From NCBI GenBank assembly GCA_009746045.1, contig RPFO01000213.1, forward strand, positions 11,197,593 to 11,261,592: DNA of 64,000 nucleotides. The letters run 5' to 3'. The translations under genes and the position numbers were made by a program. The DNA is from Mesostigma viride. Its lineage: Eukaryota > Streptophyta > Mesostigmatophyceae > Mesostigmatales > Mesostigmataceae. Numbering within the stretch: position 1 is the first letter of the stretch; each line of letters starts with the position of its first letter. The notes under the pieces are model-generated. The model searched no databases. It saw nothing but the letters and a program-made list of their open reading frames with translations, and was not told the origin of the DNA. Below, piece after piece: positions 57,411 through 64,000 of this stretch.

Positions 57411-59108
57411 CTACTCATCAAAACGCCTCCTCCGCTTGGGGGGAGGTGGCTTGCCCACAGGGTCGGGCGTGTGTGCCTTGACAATCTTCTTCCACCGCTC
57501 CTTGTCCTGCATGGCAGTCCAAAGACGGGAGAGAGAGTGGATGCGGTACTCAAACTGGGCTGGGACCACTAGGTCGTCCAGCAACATCTGGGTATAGGTC
57601 ATGGCATGTTTCCCTACCTTTTTAGGAATGTTCTTGGGGCCAGGCCAGGTCAAAATGTGCCGCCCCGGTTGGCCGAGCCGCTGGGGACCGGCCAGACCAA
57701 GGGCGGTGTCGACCTGGCTGGTGCGAGCAAGATGTCCTACAAATGCTATCCTACGCTGTCTAATCTCGTCCGAAATACGCGGCATACCGTGATACAAAGA
57801 CTCTAAGGACCTACGCTGAGAAAACCCGACATTCAGGACCTGTCGGAGCATCCGGGTTACCGTGCCGTCTAGCTTGGCTGCCAGTGTTGCCGTGAGTGTC
57901 CATGCCTCGGCGCCATACGTGAGCACCGTGAGGACGAGGACCTTGAAGAGCATGCGCTTGCGGTGCTCGTCCAGGCCCTTGGAGCGCCAGTAGGTGTTGA
58001 GCGAACGGAGCTTGGCCCAGGAAAGGCCGATGCGGGTGTCCACATCGTCGGCAGTGTCCGGAAGCCAACTCCCCAACAGCTTGAAGCGGTCGCGGAGTGG
58101 GACCTCCGTCCCGTCTAGCAGGCGCGGCAGCGGTGGGCGACTGGAGGCCCCAATCACCATCGCCTCAGTTTTGACACTAATCTCCAACCCCACCGCCCTC
58201 GCCTCCAGGCCCAGACAGTCCAGCCAGGTCTGAATGTGCTCGGGGCGCGCGATGAGGGTGGTGTCGTCCGCGTAAATCAGGTCAGCCAGGCGGTAACCCG
58301 TGCTAACCCCGCCGTGCCCACGCTCGTTAAGGATGTCCAAGCCTGGCTCGAACCCCTTAAGAGCAGTAAAGCGCGCACGTGCCTGGCGCATGACGTGGTC
58401 CACGACAATAATGAACAGGTATGGAGACAGGACACAACCTTGCCACACCCCGTGGTGAAGGGGGAATGGTGGGGTGGTGCCTTCCGCAGTCCGCACTACT
58501 GCCTGTGAGCCCTCATACAGTCGGCGAATGGCAGCAATAAACGCTGGTGGCACGCGGTCCAGAGCTAGGATGGCCCAAAGAGCCTCCCAGAGGACCGTGT
58601 CAAAGGCCTTGATATAGTCAACAAAAATGAGGACCAGCGGCAAACTGTCAGGGGGAAGGCGACGCACCTCCTCCATCAACCGGCGCGCGACAAACACAGC
58701 CATGACAGTGTTACGACCACTACGGAAACCCATCTGAGACTCACCCAGGTGTGGGTCCAGCGCGGCGCGGAGCCTGTGCAGCATCATGCGCATGAAGACC
58801 TTCAGCGCGGCGCTCTGGAGGCAGACACCCCGGTAGTTACCGGGGTCAGCAGCAGAGCCCTTCTTGTACAGCATGACGCGGATGGCCGTCTGCCACTCAG
58901 CAGGCGGAGGCTCGTCAGAGAGCAGGACACGGTTGCAGAACGCCAGCAGAAGATCCCTAACCGCCAGATCAGGGGTCTTCAGCAGCTCAGCAGAAAGGTG
59001 GTCGGCCCCGACCGCCGCATCGTACCGCAGGCGAGCAAGGGCGCCGTCCAATTCCTCCAAAGTGAAGGGGTGGACGACGTCGTTGGTGGCAAGGCAGCCC
59101 TCCTTCAA
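57411..59108 (-). CDS. LINE ORF2, reverse-transcriptase half
   Basis: The reading frame is open from about 59200 to the stop at 57411. It encodes the RT fingers-palm: NYRGVCLQSAALKVF, motif A FVDYIKAFD, motif B HGVWQGCVLSPYLF and catalytic motif C YADDT. The thumb follows with FKLLGSWL and a LTYGAEAWTLT ... RIAFVGHLAR block common in LINE proteins. The C-terminus is basic and Pro-rich (GKPPPPKRRRRFDE), perhaps for RNA binding. It copies the element RNA at a nicked target (target-primed reverse transcription). The TTG that opens the frame is not the start; this is the second half of one ORF2 with 59105-60880. Confidence 0.92.
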   Translation of the reverse strand: MKEGCLATNDVVHPFTLEELDGALARLRYDAAVGADHLSAELLKTPDLAVRDLLLAFCNRVLLSDEPPPAEWQTAIRVMLYKKGSAADPGNYRGVCLQSAALKVFMRMMLHRLRAALDPHLGESQMGFRSGRNTVMAVFVARRLMEEVRRLPPDSLPLVLIFVDYIKAFDTVLWEALWAILALDRVPPAFIAAIRRLYEGSQAVVRTAEGTTPPFPLHHGVWQGCVLSPYLFIIVVDHVMRQARARFTALKGFEPGLDILNERGHGGVSTGYRLADLIYADDTTLIARPEHIQTWLDCLGLEARAVGLEISVKTEAMVIGASSRPPLPRLLDGTEVPLRDRFKLLGSWLPDTADDVDTRIGLSWAKLRSLNTYWRSKGLDEHRKRMLFKVLVLTVLTYGAEAWTLTATLAAKLDGTVTRMLRQVLNVGFSQRRSLESLYHGMPRISDEIRQRRIAFVGHLARTSQVDTALGLAGPQRLGQPGRHILTWPGPKNIPKKVGKHAMTYTQMLLDDLVVPAQFEYRIHSLSRLWTAMQDKERWKKIVKAHTPDPVGKPPPPKRRRRFDE

Positions 59109-60880
59109 GGCGGGGACTTGGTAGTCCGCGGCCGAGGAGGGGGGCGCTGGCGGCGGCGGGGGTCCGGCGACCCCGAGGCGGGCGGCCGTCTCGGGGTGAA
59201 GCGGCGGGGGGGGGCGCGAGCCCCACCGGTCAAGGAAACATTGTGGGCCAACCAGCGGTCAAGGCTTACCGGCGCCGTGCCGTCCCCCGTGTGCTCCACC
59301 GGGGTGCGCTGCCGCCGGCCGCCGAGCCGGTCGAGGTGGTACCACATGTCCTTGCCCTGGTTGCGAGCCTGGCAGGCCTTGGCATCCGCGATGCACTGGG
59401 CCGCCTCCGCGTCCTGAGCATGCTCGTAGGCCTCCACAAGGGCGGCCTTGAGCAATGGTTTCTGCAGCGGGTCCCGGTTACGCTTGAGGCGGTGCCGGGC
59501 GGCCAAGACCTTGGGGTCCTGGCGGTAGAGCGGGCCGGGGCGGCGGCGGGGCATGACCGGCAGGTGCCGGGCCGCCAGCAACGGGGCACGGGCCGCAAAG
59601 CCCGCAAAAATGGCTGCGTTGGGGGCACCCTTGTCCAGCTCGTCGACGTCCGCCCGGGCGTCCAGTGCCGACAGGTACTTCCGTCGGCACCAGTTCCGCT
59701 CGTGCTCGGCGTCCGTCCAGTCCTCAGGATCTCCCTTGACCGGACGTAGAGCAGACCAGTCAGGGCGGACCACTGGGGCGCGGCGCGCGGGGACGTGGAA
59801 CCGGAGCCGAAGGGTCGCGCGCACCAACCGGTGGTCAGAGCACACCGTGGGCGTGTCAAACACTCGGGTGTCCAGAACCGAGGTACACCTGGGCTGCCGT
59901 ACCACCACGTAGTCCAGACAGGCCTGACGGCCGTTAGGGCCACGAAAAGTGACCAAGTCCTGGGAGGGACGTTGGAAGTGGCAGTTGACAGCAACCATCC
60001 CGCTATCCCGCAAAAAGGCAGAAAACAGGGGAGTGTTGTCATTAGCAGCAGTGTCAGCAGGCGCAAAGCGACTGCCAGCAGTACCCACGGGGAGCGTGGC
60101 ATTGGCGTCTAGCAGCATAACCAAAAAGTGGCGGGCCGGGGTGGCCCCCTCAAGGCTATGCAAGTCCTCGAAGAACTTCTGGCGTTCCAACGCAGGTAGA
60201 CCACTATGGGGTGCGTAGCCCACCCCCACCGTGAGGTGGTGTTTAGACCGCCCCTCGACGGAGGTGAAGTGTGCTACCATAAGGCGTGGCGTTAGAAACT
60301 TAAGCGTGCTGAGGCTAGCAACTGCCAGCGGCGAACACAAAAGACCAACACCACCTTGGCCAGACGTACCGCTGCCAGCGAAGAAAAACCGCCAGCCACC
60401 CGCCAAGCGATCAGTGCTCACCATGCCAAGTGGCACCGTGCGGCGGTGTTCCTGGACGCCTAATATAGACACACGATGCTCAATGCAGAATGCGACTAGC
60501 TCCTCTACCCGGCAGCTATGGTCGTCATCTAGCAATGTGCGGGTGTTAAAAGTGGCAAGGGCCAAGGATGCCTGCTGGCCCACCAGGGGAGGACGACGAT
60601 GGGTGATGGGGGTGGGTGCGGCGGGGGGTGGAGGTGGGGGTGAAACGGAGGGGGGAAGGGAAGCGGTAGAAATAGTGCTTTTCATCGCATTTATTTTGTC
60701 CTGCAAGCGTAGGATGCGAGCCTGCCGCCTGCTCTGGGTATTCGGGGATGCTTGCGCAACGCAGAGGCGTAGGAAATCTAGCATGCGTTGGGTGTTGCTA
60801 ATCTTGCTGCTGAGAGCTGTCGTTCTGGCCCGAGATACCGGCACCACCATGTGTCTCAGTCGACTGTTAGGTCGATGCAT
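59105..60880 (-). CDS. LINE ORF2, APE-like endonuclease half
   Basis: ATG at 60880. After an N-terminal helical/Pro-rich part it carries an exonuclease-endonuclease-phosphatase fold: LALATFNTRTL (catalytic Asn), ILGVQEHRR (catalytic Glu), LLDANATLP (Asp/Asn) and CSDHRLVRA (SDH motif). All catalytic landmarks are present, so the target-nicking nuclease looks intact. A linker with DMWYHLDRLGGRR follows. The frame then shifts at G9 (59206-59214), and a false Pro/Arg-rich tail runs to a stop at 59105; a one-base change there would join it to the RT half. Full ORF2 would be about 1150 residues. Confidence 0.9.
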   Translation of the reverse strand: MHRPNSRLRHMVVPVSRARTTALSSKISNTQRMLDFLRLCVAQASPNTQSRRQARILRLQDKINAMKSTISTASLPPSVSPPPPPPAAPTPITHRRPPLVGQQASLALATFNTRTLLDDDHSCRVEELVAFCIEHRVSILGVQEHRRTVPLGMVSTDRLAGGWRFFFAGSGTSGQGGVGLLCSPLAVASLSTLKFLTPRLMVAHFTSVEGRSKHHLTVGVGYAPHSGLPALERQKFFEDLHSLEGATPARHFLVMLLDANATLPVGTAGSRFAPADTAANDNTPLFSAFLRDSGMVAVNCHFQRPSQDLVTFRGPNGRQACLDYVVVRQPRCTSVLDTRVFDTPTVCSDHRLVRATLRLRFHVPARRAPVVRPDWSALRPVKGDPEDWTDAEHERNWCRRKYLSALDARADVDELDKGAPNAAIFAGFAARAPLLAARHLPVMPRRRPGPLYRQDPKVLAARHRLKRNRDPLQKPLLKAALVEAYEHAQDAEAAQCIADAKACQARNQGKDMWYHLDRLGGRRQRTPVEHTGDGTAPVSLDRWLAHNVSLTGGARAPPRRFTPRRPPASGSPDPRRRQRPPPRPRTTKSPP

Positions 60881-60954
60881 GGTAGTGGAACGGGACTATT
60901 TAGAGGCTGTCCCCGAAGCCTGTTAGCCGCGAGCCGACGAGGAAGGTTGTCTAC

Positions 60955-62148
60955 CTACTGTCTACCAACAGAGGCAGCACCCTTCTGGCTAGACGCCTGA
61001 CGAGACTCCGCTCCGGGGGTGTTAATCGGAACACCTGTAATCCTGTGCCCATCAAAGAATGCTGCAAAGGAGCCATCCTGAAGCAGACGCAACTTAATGC
61101 GCTTACCCTTGGTCTCTTGCTTCTTGGTCTCCTGGACGATGGTGCTGTTCCACACCGCGCTCCTCGCCTTCAGTTGAGCCGTCGTGTAGTCCTCGTCGAG
61201 GCTGAAGTCATCGCGTTGGAGCAGACGACGTGCTCCCAGCACGAGGCGTTTGTCGTGCATGGAGGCCATGGTGACGACGACCAGGCCCAGAGGGCCTGGC
61301 AGCCGAATGGCACGTTCAATGGCAACACGGTTCTGGAGCTGCAGCTTCCCCAGAAACGCTGGGCCGCGCAGCTCCTCGGCAAGTGAGTGTGCTGTCTCCT
61401 GTGCTGCCGCGCCTTTCTGGAAGCCTTTGATTACCATATTGCGTTGGCGTTGCTGCACTGCATTCTGGGTGACCGCAGCGGTAGCTGCAGACTTGGCCGC
61501 CTGTTGAACAATGGTGGTCAATTGCTTGCCGGTGACATCGGCAAACGTGGTAGTTTTGGCAGGGGCTGCCATGGCTTTCTTCAGCTCCAGCATCGTCTCC
61601 TTCAGGACCTTAATGTCGCCCTGCACGGTCGTAAAAGACTGTGCGAGGTCCTGCAGCGGCACGGTAGTGTCGGTCGCGGGGGCTGGCCTGGCGATGGGTG
61701 TCGCCGGCAGCTCGACAAGTTCAGAGCAGCACGAAATAAGACATGCAAGACGGCAATCCTTGGGCTCCAAATCATCAATGGTATCCGAAGGAGCGTCCAT
61801 AACCTGGCCGGTGCGAGGGTGGCGAATCGGGGCGTTGTGTTCGTAGCGGAGCTGCAGCACGCGTCGCACCTCGGCGTCGCTGAAGCCAAGGAAGGCAGCG
61901 ATGTCGTCCAGGCTCAAACGTGCGACTGGCATGTAGAATGAGGAAGAAATGGAGTCCGGCAAGGAGGTTTCAACCGCTATCGGAGTTGCTTCCGAAGTCG
62001 CTGCCGAAGTCTTGGTGCGCTTGTTAGCGGCTTTCTTGGCCGCGGCAATGTCGGTGGCGATTTTGTTTGCAGCAAGTTTGTCCTCGAGAGACTCGGCAGC
62101 AAGAACTGAAGACGATGCGGGGGCCTCCATGGCTACGTTTAATAGCAC
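60955..62148 (-). CDS. LINE ORF1, RNA-binding protein
   Basis: 397 codons, open from 62148 to the stop at 60955; initiation may be at the upstream Met or the second (MEAPASSS). Order: Ala/Lys-rich N-terminus with a nuclear-type KKAANKRTK, a helical domain (LSLDDIAAFLGFSDAEVRRV), a coiled coil around KVLKETMLELKKAM, an FADV motif, an RRM-like domain (RQRNMVIKGFQKG ... GLVVVTMAS), a C-terminal domain with FSLDEDYTTAQLKARSAVW, and a basic tail. This matches L1-type ORF1 proteins, which trimerise and coat the element RNA. Confidence 0.85.
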   Translation of the reverse strand: MLLNVAMEAPASSSVLAAESLEDKLAANKIATDIAAAKKAANKRTKTSAATSEATPIAVETSLPDSISSSFYMPVARLSLDDIAAFLGFSDAEVRRVLQLRYEHNAPIRHPRTGQVMDAPSDTIDDLEPKDCRLACLISCCSELVELPATPIARPAPATDTTVPLQDLAQSFTTVQGDIKVLKETMLELKKAMAAPAKTTTFADVTGKQLTTIVQQAAKSAATAAVTQNAVQQRQRNMVIKGFQKGAAAQETAHSLAEELRGPAFLGKLQLQNRVAIERAIRLPGPLGLVVVTMASMHDKRLVLGARRLLQRDDFSLDEDYTTAQLKARSAVWNSTIVQETKKQETKGKRIKLRLLQDGSFAAFFDGHRITGVPINTPGAESRQASSQKGAASVGRQ

Positions 62149-62479
62149 CTAGACGATGGCAGGGGGCGCAGGCGCACGGCTCACGTGCGTGGTGCCGCCA
62201 TAACGTGCAGAAAAATAGCGATATCTGCTGGGCAGGCCGCCGGCGATAACTTTCGAAATCCTGGGCGATGGCTGCCAAAAATTAGATCAGCGTGTTCGTC
62301 ATCAAAAAGCGAGTCTGTAGCAATTTACCCGACCAAATTTCATGCCCGGAATCAAAAGTTATGAGCATTCTCGGCATCCATAGCTCGGCGCACCGTAAAC
62401 CGTCACGACGGTAAATTACCACCTCGTAATTTACGCCTCGGATGCTTTTTACCACCCTCGGACGAAAAGTATAGTGATG

Positions 62480-63643
62480 CACCCACCCACCCATGCACCC
62501 ACCCACCCACCCACCCACCCACCCACCCACCCACCACCCACCCACCCACCCACCCACCCACCCACCCACCCACCCACCCACCCACCACCCACCCACCCAC
62601 CCACCCACCCACCCACCCACCCACCCACCCACCCACCCACCCACCCACCCACCCACCCACCACCACCCACCCCCACCCACCCACCCACCCACCCACCCAC
62701 CCACCCACCCACCCACCCACCCACCCACCCACCCACCCACCCACCCACCCACCCACCCACCCACCCACCCACCCACCCACCCACCCACACCACCCACCCA
62801 CCCACCCACCCACCCACCCACCCACCCACCCACCCACCCACCCACCCACCCACCCACCCACCCACCACCCACCCACCCACCCACCCACCCACCCACCCAC
62901 CCACCCACCCACCCACCCACCCACCACCCACCCACCCACCCACCCACACCACCCACCCACCCACCCACCCACCCACCCACCCACCCACCCACCCACCCAC
63001 CCACCCACCCACCCACCCACCACCCACCCACCCACCCACCCACCCACCCACCCACCCACCACCCACCCACCCACCCACCCACCCACCACCCACCCACCCA
63101 CCCACCCACCCACCACCCACCCACCCACCCACCCACCCACCCACCCACCCACCCACCCACCCACCCACCCACCCACCCACCCACCCACCCACCCACCACC
63201 CACCCACCCACCCACCCACCCACCCACCACCCACCCCCACCACCACCACCCACCCACCCACCACCCACCCATGCACCCACCCACCCACCCACCCACCCAC
63301 CCACACCCACCCACCCACCCACCCACCCACCCACCCACCCACCCACCCACCCACCCACCACCCACCCACCCACCCACCACCCACCCACCCACCCACCCAC
63401 CCACCCACCCACCCACCCACCCACCCACCCACCCACCCACCCACCACCCACCCACCCACCCACCCACCCACCCACCCACCCACCCACCCACCCACCCACC
63501 CACCCATGCACCCACCCACCCACCCACCCTGGCACCCACCCACCCACCCACCCACCCACCCACCCACCCACCACCCACCCACCCACCCACCCACCCACCC
63601 ACCCACCCACCCACCCACCAACCCACCCACCCACCCACCCACG
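62480..63643 (+). repeat. (CACC)n array with CAC phase slips, ~1.16 kb
   Basis: CCCA units broken about every 30-100 bp by one shortened CAC unit, unlike the pure (CATC)n array. It lies 5' of the LINE. The left flank matches, inverted, the right flank of the array at 44911. The minus strand has dense GGG runs. Confidence 0.97.
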
Positions 63644-64000
63644 GTCGGGTAGAGGGCACAACAGATATAGAGCAGGATTGTTTTTGAGATAGATTAGACC
63701 GGTAGTCCTGCGTGCGTGTACCCATCCATCCATCGGGGTAAATGCTCCGTGACTCCCCAACGGGAGCAAGTTAGGTTAAATAGTGCCGGAGCCTTTTTGC
63801 CATCTGCGGCAACAGGTCCGGAACACTATATTGCCCGGAATGACCACTTCCGAGCACCCAAACTATAGTCGATCGTCCAACCTGGCCTCGTGGAAGGGAG
63901 TGAAGGGCCGACAGTGAGCCACCCGCTTGGGGCCAGAGTGAGATCATACGCCGTATAATACGGTATAATACGGTATAATACGTAATACGCTGGCTTTGAG
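63644..64000. other. Array flank, hairpin motif and TACGG repeats at the edge
   Basis: Three ATCC units at about 63722-63733 are followed by ATCGGGGTAAA and the hairpin TGCTCC...GGGAGCA (63743-63768). From 63945 the sequence repeats TACGGTATAA and TACGC words like the ends of the hAT element at 34301, so a related element may start here and run off the window. Confidence 0.5.

Larger units (their letters stand above)
57285..62400 (-). mobile_element. Near-intact L1-like non-LTR retrotransposon
   Basis: On the minus strand: 5' UTR (about 62400-62149), ORF1 (62148-60955), a 74-bp gap, ORF2 (60880-57411), then a 3' UTR with hairpin CCTCCCCACGGAGG and an AT-rich tail ending at about 57285. The ends are approximate; I could not fix target-site duplications. 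The only lesion seen in the coding part is at a 9-G run (59206-59214). Confidence 0.85.

Noticed and set aside
62282-63769. Long PTHP / GGWV frames over 62.3-63.8 kb and similar ones at 44.6-45.5 and 10.2-10.9 kb
   Set aside because: Products of (CACC)n or (GGTG)n arrays; no splice or start context and both strands are equally open.

Overview
The window is eukaryotic nuclear DNA. Genes are split by spliceosomal introns with donors such as GTGAGT, GTGCGT and GTAAGT and AG acceptors. GC-rich exons lie in a sea of microsatellites and minisatellites. There is an L1-like non-LTR retrotransposon, several cut-and-paste DNA transposons, and short plant-type TTTAGGG runs near 7190. A green alga or another large-genome photosynthetic protist fits best; I cannot name a species, and no prokaryotic feature is present.

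Left part (1-7.1 kb, minus strand): two exon groups. Exons at 7057-6761, 6581-6246 and 5259-4952 join in phase. Exons at 3482-2648, 1712-1256 and about 300-57 form a second chain, which reaches what looks like the start of a Myb/SANT domain and runs off the left edge. They may be one gene. From 7.6 to 13.9 kb the DNA is repetitive: a 190-bp MITE, a 690-bp inverted duplication, two oppositely oriented 9-bp minisatellites and a (GATG)n(GGTG)n array.

Centre (14718-30630, plus strand): the main find. Twelve exons, plus one probable 42-nt micro-exon, join in consistent phase into a predicted protein of about 3065 residues that no single open frame shows. Its layout is signal anchor, dCACHE-like ectodomain, TM, polyQ linker, TM, second dCACHE ectodomain, TM, linker, six-TM channel repeat, EF-hand, a very long linker and a second six-TM channel repeat. 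The channel half resembles two-pore (TPC) channels, but both selectivity-filter positions carry a glutamate in a Cav-like context. This reads as a ligand-sensing cation channel, probably for calcium, in one polypeptide. Its introns are loaded with (CA)n tracts, often next to the acceptor, and contain a 37-bp fourfold duplication of a 5' splice site and a 15-bp minisatellite.

Right part (31-64 kb): a transposon graveyard. It holds degraded LINE ORF1 and RT copies. A piggyBac-like element (TTAA target sites) has a hAT-like element (8-bp TSD) nested inside it. A second hAT-like element is inserted in a 118-bp tandem repeat whose neighbouring units preserve the empty site. A small candidate gene with a CxxC...HxxH finger lies at 45.8-46.9 kb. 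On the minus strand at 57.3-62.4 kb is a nearly intact LINE: ORF1, then EN-RT ORF2 broken only at a 9-G run. Tetranucleotide arrays of up to 1.1 kb, (CATC)n and (CACC)n, are joined to recurring flanks that contain a hairpin motif also related to the LINE 3' region.
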